64,000 bases of DNA from Monoplex corrugatus (GCA_030674185.1 JAPXFY010000208.1:1-64000); one strand, 5' to 3'. Positions 9,004 to 21,632 are shown, numbered from the stretch's first letter. The notes: a model not told the origin generated them from the sequence alone. A program made the numbers and translations.

Positions 9004-9930
9004 CACAACGAGGTTGTCTGAAGATTCTGGAGACCAACTGCCACTTCGAGGTTGCCTGAAAGTTCCAGAAAGTGTTAAAGCTATTTTAAGTACGCTGAGA
9101 AAGATTAAATGTAATTCACTAGACATATTCTTTTAATTGTTTGATGCTCAGGTAGTTCTGTTACTACTTTATGGTGCAGGAACTTGGGGTTATGAGAGAC
9201 GTTATCAACCTGAACAGGTACATACATATGCCTTCACGAGATTTTTACACATAAGAAACACAACAATAAACAGTATGGTGTACGAAGAACTGGGACGATT
9301 TCCTCTCTAAATAACTGTTATTACTGCTATCTAGATGTATTAACTATTGGTTTCGACTACTGAAACAGCCAGGAGCTAGGTATTCAAAAAAATATAAAAT
9401 GTTATTCACTATGCATGAAAAAGGTCATGGAACTTGGCTGTCCAAGATAAAACACAACGTTTTATGTGAAAATAGTTTTGAAGAAGTTCGACTTTTTGGG
9501 TGTAGCGACTTTAAATGATTCAGTAAAGAATTGAAAGAAAGATTACCCAGCAGTTTTCTGTCATAACTGGCATAACCACTTAGATACCAGTGCACGTTGT
9601 TCACTATATGGCAAAATTCAGCCTGTATTTGCAAGAGCAAAGTATATTGAAATACTTTATGTGAAGATGTTGAGGAATCTCTGGCACAGTTTAGGATGAG
9701 TGTGTCCCCGTTAAATGTTCACAGACACCACTGTCAACACTTCATGTCCAGTTTGTCCAAGTTTGAATACTCTGTACAATTAGGTCAGACAATGTGATTA
9801 TTTAGATGTTACTGAAGGCGACAACTGAGGTTCATTTTATTAGAAAAATGACGGATGACTGTGGAAACAATAGTAAATTTCGGGATGTTTTTGGTCACTG
9901 CCTTTAAAATAAGTATTTTGAACGTACGAC
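9004..9930 (+). pseudogene. LINE copy 2: thumb and C-terminal part
   Basis: Parts seen: 'SVKAILSTLRKI' (about 9070-9105), 'LFDAQVVLLLLYGAGTWGYERRYQPEQVHTY' split over the region 9140-9230, 'MVYEELGRFPL' near 9275-9308, 'RCSLYGKIQPVFARAKYIE' near 9596-9650 and 'NTSCPVCP' near 9738-9760. This order is that of a LINE ORF2 C-terminus. Many stops. Confidence 0.65.
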
Positions 9931-10439
9931 TTGGAAACAACAAATGCCCTTTTCTATATTAGTAATTTACGAATATTCCTATCTATATACATTGAAGTAT
10001 GTTAACTAATTGTATGTTGAACAGATATGTGTGTCTTATGATTTCCTCCATGAAAGGAGTCATTGGCCTAAATTCATTGACATTCTGAGTTTCCGAAAAA
10101 AAACAACTATTTGTTTCTAAACGTGAGTGCATCATCATCCCCTACCTCACTTTTGGACAGTTAAAGATAAGGGTACAGAGAACTGGTTCAATGGAATGGG
10201 ATAATGTTATCTTCTTATCATTATTATTATCATTTCTGTCCCGTTTCACACAGACAGGTCACTACAATTCACAAGATGAATAACTCCCACTTGAGCTTTA
10301 GAAAGGAAAAAGATAATCCCAAAAGAACCACACGCATATACAAGGGATCATTCTAGCTTTAGCCTCAATATTGTGATCTACAAAATGGCACAGCTTGGGA
10401 TATTATAATGTCAATAATGTGCCGTAATGTTTTCATTGA
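9931..10439 (+). other. LINE 3' region
   Basis: Non-coding tail repeated after other LINE copies. It ends where the truncated LINE copy 3 begins at the motif C block. Confidence 0.5.
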
Positions 10440-11270
10440 GCTTTTTCTCATGCTTTTTGTAGATGATCTTACTCTTTAGATATCACTGAAGGCATCAACT
10501 GCATTAGGCCTTCAACATCGACCTAACATCCTTCAACGAAAAAAAAGTGGCTACGACTGACAGTAGATTTAGTTAAGCCTAAAAGAACAGTTTTTCGGAG
10601 GCTTTTTTTTCTCTTTTAAATGAAAAATGGGATTTTAATGGCAGTAATTTGGAAGTAAGAAAATTCTTACATGTACATGGCTGGTTCATCCTGGTTGGCT
10701 GGTTGGCTGGCTCTTCTTAGCTGGTTATTTCAAGCTGGCTGGCTGGCTGGCTCTTCTTAGCTGGTTCTCCTGACTGGCTGGTTGACTGGCTCCTCTTGGC
10801 TGGTTCCTCCTGGATGGTTCCTCCTGACCGATTCCTCCTGGCTGGCTGGTTGGCTGGTTACACCTGGCTGGCTCCTCCTGGCTGGCTGTTTGCCTTGATC
10901 CTCCTGGCTGGTTGGTTGGCTGGTTTCTTCTGGCTGGTTTCTCATTGCTGGCTGAGCTCCCTGCCACTATGAGGTTGCCTGAAAGATCCAGAAAAGTACT
11001 AAAGCTATTTTAAGTACACTGAGAAAGATACCACTTTGTGCCTGTGACTGTCAACATTTCATATCCACTTTGTCCAAATGTGCAAGAAAATTACATATAT
11101 TTTCAGTTTGAATACACTCTTTACAATTAGGTCAATCTTATCATTTAGATGTTACTGAAAGCGATAACTAATAATGAGTTTTTTATTTGAAAAATGTCGG
11201 ACGACTCTGTGGGAACCATAGTGAACTTCGCGATGTTTTTAGTCACTGCTTTTAAAATAGGAGAAGCATT
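10440..11270 (+). pseudogene. LINE copy 3, truncated unit with minisatellite
   Basis: Begins at 'LFVDDLTL' (10455-10480), runs through 'RHRPNILQ' and 'WDFNGSNLEVRK', is interrupted by the minisatellite at about 10677-10960, then resumes with GAGGTTGCCTGAAAGATCC and a deleted C-terminal segment (10965-11270). Relative to copy 2, the thumb region between 'AAGAAAGAT' and 'ACCACTTTGTGCC' is missing. Non-functional. Confidence 0.65.
10677..10960 (+). repeat. Minisatellite inside LINE copy 3
   Basis: GGCTGG/TTCCTCCT array in the same relative position of the LINE as in copies 1 and 2. The inverted counterpart is 58269-58555. Confidence 0.92.
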
Positions 11271-11985
11271 TTTAACTTACGACTTTGAAACAACAGCTGT
11301 CATTTTCTACATTAGTGCTTTACGAATATTCCCATGTATATACATTGAAGTGTGTTAAATTAATTGTATGTTGAACAGAAATGTATATCTTGTGATTTCC
11401 TCCATGAAAGGGGTTGTTGGCCTAAAATTCATTAACATTTCAAGCTTCCTAAAAGAAAAAAAAAGTTTCCAAATGTGACTATTTTCATTCCCCAACTCAA
11501 TTTTGGACAGTTGAAAGTTTAGGGTACAGGTTCCATGGAAAGGTACAATGTTACCTTTTTTATCATTGTTATTATCATTTCTGCCCCGTTTTAAACTGAC
11601 AAGTCATTACAAAATCACAAGATGAATAACTCCCACTTGAGCTTAAGAAGGAAAGAGATGAAATCCCACAAGAACCACATTCATACACAAGGGATCATTC
11701 TAGCTTTGGCAAGAATGCTGTGATCTACAAAATGACACAGCTTGGGTTTGTTATGATGTTAATTGTGTGCCATCATGTTTTCACTGATATTTGCATTTAG
11801 CCTGTAGTGAATATTAGTGCATTTCAACTGTACACTAATAAACATACCTCTCCAGAAGGCAATGATGAGTTGAGCAAAGTACAAGTACCGACAGCTCCCA
11901 CCACAGTTGACACTGGACACAGGCCGGCTGGGATAGCAATGCCAAGAAAGGGATAGGAATGATGGAGAAAGAAACTAATCGAAAG
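11271..11985 (+). other. LINE 3' region and foldback left flank
   Basis: Same class of sequence as 5266-6012. The minus-strand donor-like GAG|GTATGT context recurs near 11850. No gene recognised. Confidence 0.45.
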
Positions 11986-12870
11986 GAATTCCTCTAGATC
12001 TTCCTGGCTGCTCGATCCTCCTGACTGGCTGACTGACTCCCGACTGACTGGCTGACTCACTGACTGGTTCCTTCTAGCTGGTTCCTCCTGACTGTCGGGT
12101 TGGCTGTCTGGTTGGCTGGTTCCACTGAGCTGGATGGTTGGCTGGCTCCTTTGGGCTGTTTTCTTTTAGCTGGCTGATTGGCTGGTTCTTCTTGGCTGAT
12201 TCCTCCTGGCCGATTCATCCTGGATGGCTCTTCTGACTGATTCCTACTGGCTGGCTCCTCCTGGCTGGCTGGTTCCTCCTAGCCAGCTGGTTGGTTGCCT
12301 GGTTCCTCCTGGCTGGTTGGTTGGCTGCTTCATCATAGCTGGTTGGTTGAATGGATGGCTTCTTCTGGTTGCCTTTTTATGCCTGGCTGAGATCCCTGCC
12401 TCTACGAGATTGCCTGAAGGATCCAGACAGAGAGGATCACCTGGGACCGGTCTCGGGAACGCTGGAGATAGCTTTCAGGTTGTCAACAGAACACCCCAAC
12501 CAAATCTGCAGCCGAAATACTTGACATGCGTCCATGTCGCCTATCCCATAGCCACAAGACTTGTCCAGAGTGTTCTGAAGATTCCCATCCCACTTCCCCG
12601 TAACATTCCACACCAGGATCTCCATTTGCTCTGCCCTTCACCAAACAGACAGCCATTGCAGAAGTGGGAATCCCCGGAGCACCTGGCTCCTGTTGGCTGA
12701 CCCCTCCTGGCTGGCTGACTGACGGGCTTCACCTGGTTGACTGGCTTCTACTGACTGGCTGGATTCTCCTGGATGTCTGGTTGGATGGCTTCTGGTTGGT
12801 TCCTCCTGGTTGGCTGACTCTCTTCTCCCCCTGGCTGGTTGGCTTGTCTTGGCTGGCTCCTCATAGCCAA
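11986..12870. mobile_element. Foldback-like element FB2, outer ends missing
   Basis: Same minisatellite and core (12405-12690) as FB1. The outer AAATGGTCA ends and the right-hand inverted minisatellite are absent; the left boundary reads AGGAATTCCTCTAGATCTTCC. The GGCTGG strand is plus throughout. The inverted counterpart is 56375-57250. Confidence 0.55.
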
Positions 12871-13560
12871 TTGATACTGTCTTACGAAAAGAAGAACGAC
12901 AGAAGACTGAAGGAAGGGGGAAGGGATGAGGAGGGGGAGGTAGAGAGGGCAAAGGAAAGGGAGAGGACGCCATGCTCATCTCCTGAAACAGAAAGATAAA
13001 ACACCAGTTTATCATTTACTCAAATGAACCCACCTATTATGAAATCAATGGTACATTCCATCTGCCAGACATCAATTAATCAGTAAACAATCCATATCAA
13101 CCATCCACAGCAGAGAATTATATTTTCGTGTCTCAAGAGCTTTACCTCTTTAGCTGACTGTAAGCTTTACAACAATTTTCCTCGCAGGAAAGATGTTAAT
13201 TATTAATGTGATTCATCATTCAAAACTTTTTTCTCACCAACGTATATGTTTTCACTGAGCTCACCTTGAAACAGCAAGACAATAGGAAGCGGATGGATCG
13301 TCGAACTGAAGTCTGACCACCTTCTTCGTCAAGTTGTATGTCCTGGAGTTCAAGGACCAGATGGTTTATCAGACGTCAGTGTTTGTCTGACGCGTGCTGT
13401 CATCCAGGATATCTGCCTGCCTGCCTGATGGTCTGTCTGATGAGTGGCCAGCTCGTCCAAGCCTCCTCATTGTTTCATCTGTAGAATAGACATTGACAAT
13501 TATAATTATCAACACGAACTAGCGACAATGTAAGCCCTATTTTGATAAAAGACTAAGACT
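12871..13560. other. Spacer, no gene recognised
   Basis: Purine-rich tract at 12895-12975, then mixed sequence. A pyrimidine tract plus CAG on the minus strand (near 12985-13000) precedes an open frame 'EMSMASSPFPLPSLP' that runs into the minisatellite. This resembles a splice acceptor, but no gene model can be supported. Confidence 0.35.
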
Positions 13561-13564
13561 ACTT

Positions 13565-14357
13565 TGTCATCAATTAATAATGCTAATAAGCATGCACACG
13601 CGTTTGGTGTGTGTGTGTACATCATCATGTGCCCTGCCGTGTGGCATGGCGATCAGAGCCCTCCACACGGATCTATCCCTCGTCGCTACAAGTACATCTC
13701 CCACCCTGTCTATCCTCAGCAACTCTTTCTTCAAGTTTGTCCAATATTTTCTCCCTGGGTCTACCAGGCGCTCTTTTCCTCCAGCTTCCCTGCCGTGACC
13801 AGGTGCTCTAATTTCTCTTGCCACATAAAGTGTCATAAAAAATGTGACTTGCATTTTCCTGATTTTCTTTATTTAAGTTCTCTTGTGTCTGTCTCCTTCA
13901 AGACCAATTTGTTTTCTTTATTGTCCATGGAACTCTCAACATTCTTATTAGAAACTACATTTTAGTTGCTTCAATCTTGTTCTGACTTTGCGTGTTGACT
14001 GTCCACACAACTGTACAATAGTATTAATTCTAAATAACACCCAGGAACTCTCTTCCTGATGTTAAGTGATAGGCATTTGCTGATAAGAACGCTTTTCGTC
14101 TTTTTGAATGCTGCTTTAGCTTGGCTGATTCTGCTAGCTATTTCTGATTTGCATCTGTCTTCTGGTGAAATGGCATCTTCCAGATATTTGCACTTATCGT
14201 GTGTCATTTGCTGTTATTTTGCATGCGATTTCTTTTTTGTTTTATTGATTATCATGACTACAGTCTTCTCGCTATTTAGCTTCAGCTCTTTATATTTGCT
14301 TTCTATTTCTATTATAATCACAAGATTGTGTAGGTCTTTTTCATTTTCTGTGTGTAA
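13565..14357 (-). pseudogene. RTE-like LINE, 3' half of ORF2 (minus strand)
   Basis: On the minus strand, reading from 14357 to 13565: 'LKLNSEKTVVMI' (region after the RT catalytic block), 'KYLEDAISPEDRCKSEIASRI' with 'QAKAAFKKTKSVL' (thumb region, 13971-14207), 'CYLELILLYSC', and near the end 'RKYWTNLKKELLRI' plus 'RDRSVWRALIA' (13570-13854), the usual C-terminal signature of CFDP2-like/RTE ORFs. Several stops and frameshifts. The plus-strand ORF over 13564-13965 is its shadow. It lies head to head with the 5' half that follows. Confidence 0.75.
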
Positions 14358-16213
14358 CAACGTAAATAGGGGCTCTTATGGACAAAATAATAAAATTGCA
14401 ACATGGAGCGTTAGAATACTGTTGCAAAAAAGGTAAATTAGACAATACCAAAATGGAAATGGAAAGGCTTAACATAAGTATTTTAGGACTCGGGAAAGTG
14501 AGATGGAAGGGGGCAGGCATGATAACACCAGGATACATAAATATATTCTGATGGAAGCTCACCTGAAAGAGGAGTAGGCATCGTAATGGACAGGGACAAA
14601 TCAAAACGAGTTAAGGGATACTGGGCTGTGTCCGACAGAGTTTTGCTGGTTAAACTGGGTGGCAGGCCATTTGATATCAACATCATTCAGGTGTATGCAC
14701 CAACATCCGCAAGTATTCAGGAAGAAGTTAACAACTTCTACGAAGTATTAGAGACGGCCAAGGCCCAGTGTAAAGTACAAGAAGTTAAATAATTATGGGA
14801 GATTTTTAATGCTAAAGTGGGACAGGATATGGTGGAGGATATAGCTGGACCTCATGGCCTTTGTACACAAAACGAAAGGGGAGGCAGACTTGTAGAATGG
14901 GCACAGATGAATGAGTTCATAGTAGGAAACACCTGCTTTGAGCAGCCTAATGGAAGAAAGTAGACTTGGACGAGTCCAGGAGATAATACCAAAAATCAGA
15001 TTGACTACATCCTGATCAATAAAAGATTTAGAAATTCTTTACTGACAGCAAAAACACTACCAGGCGCAGACTGCAACAGTGACCACAATCCTTTAGTGGG
15101 AAGATTTAGGCTGAAATAAAGGAAAAGGAAACAGACCAAAAGCAACAATAAACTAATTCTTGGACTCTTAAAGACTGATGAAGTGATACGTAAAAAAATT
15201 AAATTACATGTTCAAAACAAATCCAGTGCTCTGGGAGACGTTGGAGACAGTGAGGAACAATGGACAAAATTGAGAAATTCAATAAATGAAGCTTGTGAAG
15301 AAATCCCTAAATAGATAGAAAAGCAAAAAAAACTGGACGACAAAGAAATTCTAGGCTTGATGGAGGAACGGAGGATGGCAAAGAGAAACAAGGAGACATA
15401 CAGGAAGATGAACAAAGAAATTAAGAATAGGTGCAATGAAGCTAAGGAAGGTTGGCTGAAAACAAATTGCAAAGAAATAGAAGAACGACACAAAACAGAT
15501 CCTCAGGGTATGCACAGAAGAATTGAAGAAATTGTCCACAGGAAGAATACATGCACATCAACTGGTTGCTTAAAATCGAAAGATGGTACGCTTATCATGG
15601 AAAAAGACAAAATATTAGACAGATGGGGAGAGTACATTAAAGACCTTTTTGAAGATGACAGAAACGAAGTACACATTATAAGAAAGAACGTTGAAGGACC
15701 ACCCATAATGAAAGATGAAGTAGAGCAGCATTGAAAAAGATGAAACCAGGAAAAGTCCCAGGACCAGACAACATTACTACAGAGATGATTGAAGCCCTGG
15801 AAAAATTTGGTATTGAAAAAAATAACAGTCCTCCTAAACGAAATTTATGGCACTGGAAAAATCCCCAAAGATATGTCAAAATCAATTTTCATTGCACAAA
15901 GAAGACAGGAGCTACAAAATGCGAACTCCATCGCACAATCACCTTGATGAGTCATGCAACAAAACTCCCATTAAGAATAACCATGATGAGGACAAGGAAT
16001 AAAATCAAAAGAGAAATAGCAGAAGAGCAGTGTGGAATTGTGAGAGGGAAAGGAACTGTTAGTGCCTTATACATCTTAAGAACTGTCATAGAGATGAATA
16101 AGGATTTATATTTATGCTTTGTTGATTATACCAAGGCTTTCGATCAGGTAAGACATGAAGAATTGATCAACCAACTAGAAAGACTCAATATAGATAGGTG
16201 CATATGGCAATAA
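14358..16213 (+). pseudogene. RTE-like LINE, endonuclease and first part of RT (plus strand)
   Basis: The AP-type endonuclease is visible as 'NNKIATWSVRILL' (about 14385-14425), 'DINIIQVYAPTS' (near 14676-14710), 'NQIDYILINKRF' (near 14996-15030) and the catalytic 'NSDHNPLVGRF' (near 15073-15106). A coiled region follows (15357-15734), then RT: 'KVPGPDNITTEMIEAL' (15749-15796), 'HRTITLMSHATK' (15931-15966) and motif A 'LCFVDYTKAFDQVRHEEL' (16113-16165). The frame stops right after motif A, so the YADD block is missing. In-frame stops (for example TAG at 14961) show it is dead. The closest named proteins would be 'craniofacial development protein 2-like' RTE polyproteins. Confidence 0.82.
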
Positions 16214-17760
16214 GAGTTCCTTTCCTTTCAACAAATCCACACTGTTCACCTGCTTTATCCTGTTTAATTCTGGGGTTTTTTTTGTCCTCATCAGGATTAA
16301 TCTCAATAGAATCTCTGTCATATAACTTATCAAGCTGATAGTACAATGGAGTTCGTATTCTTTTGCCTCCGATTTTTTGGAAGTGCAATGACATATGATT
16401 TCGACATATCTTTAGGATTTTTTCCAGTGTCATGAATTTCATTTGGGAGGTTTATTATTATTTCAATACCAATTTCTTCTAGAGCCTCAATCATTTCTAT
16501 AGTAATATTTTCTGGTCCTGAGGCTATTCTCCTTTCATCTTTTTCAACGCTGCTGTAACTTCGAATTTTATTATTGGTGGTCCTTCAAAGTTCTTTCTTA
16601 TGTGTTCCTCATTTCTATCCTCGTCAAAAAGGTTTCTAATGTACTCTCCCCACCTGTCTTTTTTATCATAATAAACGTACCATCTGTTGATTTTAAGCAA
16701 CCAGTTGATGTGCATGTCTTTTTTATGTGGGTACTTTCTTCAATGTTTCTTACATGAACTAAGAGTCTGTTCTGTGTAGGTCTTCTATCTTTTTACACCT
16801 TGTTTCCAGCCAAACTTCTTTAGCTTCATTGCACTTATTCCTGATTTTATCTATCTTTTTGTATTCTTCCTCTTTTCCCTTTACCCCCCTTTGTTCACCC
16901 ATCAAGCCTTAAATTTCCTTTGTCATCCAGTTCTTGTTTGATTTCCTATCAGCTCTGGGGATTTATTCACAAGCTTCATTTATCCAGTTTTTCAAATTTG
17001 TCCATTGTCTTTCATTGTTCCCAACGTCTTCCAGATCACTGAATTGTTTTGATCATGTATCGCACATTTTTCATGAATTGATTTATCTGTCTTTAAGAGT
17101 CCAATATTTAGTTGATGTTAGTTTTGCTCGGTTTTCTTCTCTTTAGTTTCAGCCTATAGTTTCCCATTACAGGATTATGGTCACTGTTGCAGTCTGTGCC
17201 TGCAGTGGTTTTGCTTGTTATCAGTAAAGAAATTCTAAATCTCGTATTTGTCAGGATGTGTAGTCAGTTTTATTTTGTGTGCTGTCTCCTGGATTCAGCC
17301 ATGTCCTTTTTCTTCTGTTATGTTGCTACAACCAAGTGTTTCCTACTATGAATTCATTTACTTGTGCCCACTCAACAAGTTCTCTCCCCTTTCATTTTTC
17401 AGACCAGACCATTAGGTCCATTTATGTCATCTATGTTTTCCTTTCCCATTTTAGCATTACAATTTCCCATTACTATTTTAATTTTCTGTGATTTACGTTA
17501 AGCCTTGGCTGTCTCTAATTCTGCGTAGAAGTTGTCAATTTCTTCCTCAGTACTGGCTGATGTTGGTGCGCATACTTGGATGTTGACGATATCAAATGGC
17601 TTGCCATCCAATCTGACCAATAAAACACGGTCTACTATAACCCATTATACTTTGATAGACTTTCACTTGTCATTGTCCGTTATGATACCTGTACCTTTTC
17701 ATTGTTTCCACCAGGATATATAATTTTATGCTTTCCAGGTGTTATGCCTGTTTCCTTCCA
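16214..17760 (-). pseudogene. Second RTE-like LINE 5' half, inverted, tail to tail with the first
   Basis: The minus strand, from 17760 down to 16214, repeats the endonuclease-to-RT order of the preceding copy in a more decayed form: 'VEWAQVNEFIVGNTW' (about 17335-17385), 'WGEYIRNLFDEDRNEEHIRKNFEGPPIIK' in the interval 16560-16660 and 'GKNPKDMSKSY'-like RT sequence near 16390-16425. It stops near 'GEQCGFVERKGTLIAI', just before motif A, close to where the plus-strand partner stops. The break point at 16213/16214 is the same in copies B and C. Confidence 0.75.
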
Positions 17761-18479
17761 ACTTACCTCTCCCAATTCTTAAATACTGATGTGCAATCTC
17801 TCACCTATCTGAACCATTTGAAATTACATGCGTAAGATCAAAGGCATCATCATGTGATGATGATGATGATGAAGATCGAAATTATCAATGCAACAAAATC
17901 GATGATTCTGTTGCTTGTATGCGTATTCATATGTATCTTCTTATTTTGTAACATGCATATCATTTTAAATTCGGTTTGAACACTTAACACAACTCTTTCC
18001 TTTTTGGCATAATGAAATCATTTCAATTAACCAAATATCTTATTGGGTGTCCTTAATTCGTATGAACACTGTTAATGCTGCACTGTAAACAGTTTTCATT
18101 TCTAGCACCTTTTTGTCAGCATTCCTTTATTGAAAGAGGTTTTTTGAGAAAAGGCAAGGCTGTTTCATAATCCTACGTCCTTTTCGTGTAAATGCAAGGT
18201 TGTACATTCCTCACTATTGTTCTTTCCTCTTTTTTCAAGGGACATTTCCTAGTACTGTTTTTTGTACTTCATCTTTATCAACCCTGAACATAGTTTGGTA
18301 TTCACAGTTTGGACAACTAAAACACGCAACTTCGTGACCCAAATTCAAGCCATACTATACACTAGTCAGGCAGGCCTACCAGTTTAGTGTTGGAGACAAT
18401 CTGGCGTCGTTCTAAAAGACTTTCTTTTCCTTTATCAACTAGTCTTTCAAGAGTTGTGTCAATTCTCTGTAAGCTGTTC
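17761..18479. other. Spacer without recognisable gene
   Basis: AT-rich sequence with a short (ATG/GAT)n run at about 17850-17876. Nothing coding was recognised on either strand. Confidence 0.5.
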
Positions 18480-18832
18480 AACTGATACATGATGTGGACA
18501 GTCCTTCAAAGTGACTGGAAGTCAGCTGATGTAACAGCTATCTTAAAACAAGAAAAAGAATCATACCCTGGATACCACAGTCTGGTAACTTGTATAGAAA
18601 GTATATCCATAAGACAATAAACTACTCATAAAATGCCTGAATTGTTTCACAAAGAAAAACGTCTTACACAGCTCAGTTACTAGAAGCTATGGAGGATTTT
18701 AAGGTACTTTGGATGATAAAAAAATTACAGTCGATGTCATATACTTAGACTTAAAAAAATTTTTGCCTTAGTGCTTCATGTAAGGCTATCCTAAAGGAGA
18801 TTGAGATAACATTCAAAAATGGATAAAATCAT
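18480..18832 (+). pseudogene. CR1/jockey-like reverse transcriptase fragment
   Basis: Read across frames, the segment gives 'WTVLQSDWKSADVTAILKQEKESYPGYHSLV' (18495-18590), then 'LTQLLEAMEDF' (about 18670-18700) and 'VDVIYLDLKK' (about 18734-18760). These are consecutive blocks of a CR1/jockey-type RT up to motif A. Short, with frameshifts; a separate family from the RTE-like copies next to it. Counterparts: 40845-41175 (+) and 50490-50850 (-). Confidence 0.65.
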
Positions 18833-19080
18833 AATTGGTAGGAACAAAACAAAATACAGTAAATATAGCACTTGTACATACCATGTCCTTATAGAGGCGC
18901 TGAGTGGTGACCAAAAGCAGGACAACATCAGATGTGACCCATTAGAGGAAGCCAGTGATAAGAAAGCAGGCGAAGACCAGGCATCATGTCAGAAGAGCAC
19001 CGTGGTCAAGGCTGAATGTCCACGGAGAGGGAAGTGACATCAGATGCCCAGTTCTTTCAAATCTGCAGAGAGAAACAAAT

Positions 19081-19321
19081 GTCAACAGGACTGTTTTAAG
19101 CGGGAATCGAAGTCAGGACATTTGTCCAATGAAGATATTCTGATGTCTTGGCATTCGAAAATCAAATCCAACATTTCATAACCTGTCAACTCAAGGTGAG
19201 TTGTTAACACGACTGTTCAAAGAGGGAATCAAAGCTGGGATCTTCATCAAATGAAGATACTCTCATGCCTTGGCATTCGGAAATTAATTCCAACATTTTC
19301 ATGACATGTTAGCTCAAAGCG
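19081..19321 (+). repeat. Two-copy 122-bp tandem duplication
   Basis: The unit at 19081-19202 (GTCAACAGGACTGTTTTAAG...) recurs diverged at 19203-19321 (GTTAACACGACTGTTCAAAG...). Both contain 'AATGAAGATA' and 'CTTGGCATTCG'. It is present in all three segmental copies (41443-41683 and inverted at about 49985-50212). Confidence 0.8.
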
Positions 19322-19937
19322 TGTTTATTCATATCTTCTTCGAGGGCAGACAGTTGAGCCCACTGCCATTGATCAGGTAAATCTTTTCACGATTTCAAGT
19401 GTTGAAATAGCTGGGAAAGGGGCAGAGAATTAATTTTTGCAGTGAGTGTAACTACATGTATATTGTGAAAATCTTAATGGTTTGCGTGGGGTCGATATGA
19501 AATGAGAAAAACGTGTGCATGCAACCTCCAGTCCACCCAGCTGTGAATAAGTGTCCATCCTGGGTGTAAAAGGGCGTTATGTAGCAAGACAGAAGAGATG
19601 GACACTGTCTTGATAATGACAGCCCCAAGTAAAAGTACACTCCCTACCGCTTACGCACAGAGGGTTATGACACAACCTCTATCTTTTTACCATGAAATGT
19701 GGTGGTCTTGATAATCCTAAACCATGTTGATGTCCAGCATTGTTTTGTGATCGAGTAGGTTTTACCGTTGTGTTCAGCAATGGAAAAAGAGGGGACCAGA
19801 TAAGACTTTTTTCAGTGCCAAAATGAAATTGGTTTGAATCCTGCAGATTTGATGTTAGGACTGAATGCTCAATTTATAGTGCAATGTGGGTGTACATGTT
19901 GTCATGATGCAAAAAATGTCCCAAGTCTACTAGTAGA
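19322..19937. other. Right end of copy A, no gene recognised
   Basis: Unassigned sequence shared with 41684-42297 and, inverted, 49373-49984. Small ORFs differ between copies and show no known motif. Confidence 0.5.
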
Positions 19938-20365
19938 CAGGTCACTACAAAATCACAAGATGAATAACTCCCACTTGAACTTAAGAAAGGAAAAGATAAT
20001 CCCACAAGAACCACACATATATACAAGGGATCATTCTAGCTTTAGCCTGAATGCTGTGATCTACAAAATGGCACAGCTTGGGATATTATGATGTCAATAG
20101 TGTGCCGTAATGTTTTCATTGAGCCTTTTTTCTTTTTGCTTTTTGTAGATGATCTTACTCTTTAGATGTCACTGAAGGCATCAATTGCGTTAGGTCTTCA
20201 ACATCGACTTAACAGTCTTCAACGAAAAAAAAAGTGGCTACGATTGACATTGACAGTAGATTTAGTTAAGCCTAAAAGAACAGTTTTGGGGAAGGATGTT
20301 GTTTTTTTATTTAAATGAAAAATGGGATTTTGATGGCAGTAATTTGGAAGTAGTAAAAATTCTTA

Positions 20366-20560
20366 CATGTCTTTGGCTGGTTCCTCCTGGTTGGCTGGTT
20401 GGCTGGCTCCTCTTGGCTGGTTCCTCCTGGCTGGCTGGCTAGCTGGCTCCTCCTAGATGGTTCCTCCTGGCTGATTCCTCCTGGCTGGCTCATCCTTCCT
20501 CCTGGCTGGTTGGCTGGATGGCTTCTTCTGGCTGGTTTCTCATTATGGGCTGAGATCACT
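20366..20560 (+). repeat. Minisatellite in tandem LINE unit 1
   Basis: Short GGCTGG/TTCCTCCT array, flanked on the right by a GAGGTTTGCCTGAAAGATCC variant. Confidence 0.9.
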
Positions 20561-21632
20561 GCCACTACGAGGTTTGCCTGAAAGATCCAGAAAAGTACTA
20601 AAGCTATTCTAAGTACACAAAGAAAGATACCACTTTGTGCCTACGACTGTCAACATTTCATGTCCACTTTGTCCAAATGTGCAAGAAAGCGACATACATT
20701 TTCAGTTTGAATACACTCTGCACCATTAGGTCAGACAATCTTATCGTTTAGATGTTACTGAAGGCGATAACTAATAATGAGTTTTTATTAGAAAAATGCC
20801 GGACAACTCTGCGGGAACCATAGTTAACTTCGCGATGTTTTTGTTCACTGCCTTTAAAATAAGAGAAGTATTTTGAACGTACAACTGTGAAACGACAGCT
20901 GTCCTTTTCTACATTAGTACTTTACGAATAGTCCCATGTATATACATTGAAGTGTGTTATTAATTGTATGCTGAACAGAAATGTGTGTCTTATGACTTCC
21001 TCCATGAAAGGGGTTGTTGGCCTAAATTCCTGAACATTTCGAGTTTTCGAAAAGAAAAAAAAGTTAAAAAATGCGAGTGCATCTTCATCCCCCAACTCAC
21101 TTTTGGACAGTTGAAAGTTAAGGGTACAGGGAACTGGTTCCACAGAAAGGGACAATGTTACCATTTTTATCATACTTATTATCATTTCTGTCCCGTTTCA
21201 CACAGACAGGTCACTACAAAATCACAAGATGAATAACTCACACTTGAGCTTTAAAAAGGAAAAAGATAATCCCACAAGAACCATACGCATGTACAAGGGA
21301 TCATTCTAGCTTTGGCCTCAATACTGTGATCTACAAAATGGCACAGCTTGGGATATTATTATGTCAATAATGTGCCGTAATGTTGTCATTGAGCTTTTTC
21401 TCATACTTTTTGTGATGATCTTACTCTTTAGATGTCATTGAAGGCATCAACTGTGTTAGGTCTTCGACATCGACTTAATATCCTTCAACGAAAAAAAAAG
21501 TGGCTACGATTGACAGTAGATTTAGTTAAGCCTAAAAGAACAGTTTTTCGGAGGATTTTTTGTTTCCCTTTAAATGAAAAATGGGATTTTAATGGCAGTA
21601 ATTTGGAAGTAAGAAAATATTCTTACATGTAA

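Larger units (their letters stand above)
3079..19937 (+). repeat. Segmental copy A (direct orientation)
   Basis: This block recurs in the same order and orientation in copy B from about 25810 (offset near 22.7 kb at the left side) and inverted in copy C (position x pairs with about 69240 minus x, for example 5290-5487 with 63760-63956 and 13580-13798 with 55446-55664). The match to B and C stops after '...CCAAGTCTACTAGTA' at 19937. The left side is cut by the Tigger element. Confidence 0.88.

Noticed and set aside
13564..13965. 133-codon plus-strand ORF
   Set aside because: It lies antisense to a recognisable RTE-like LINE C-terminus on the minus strand.
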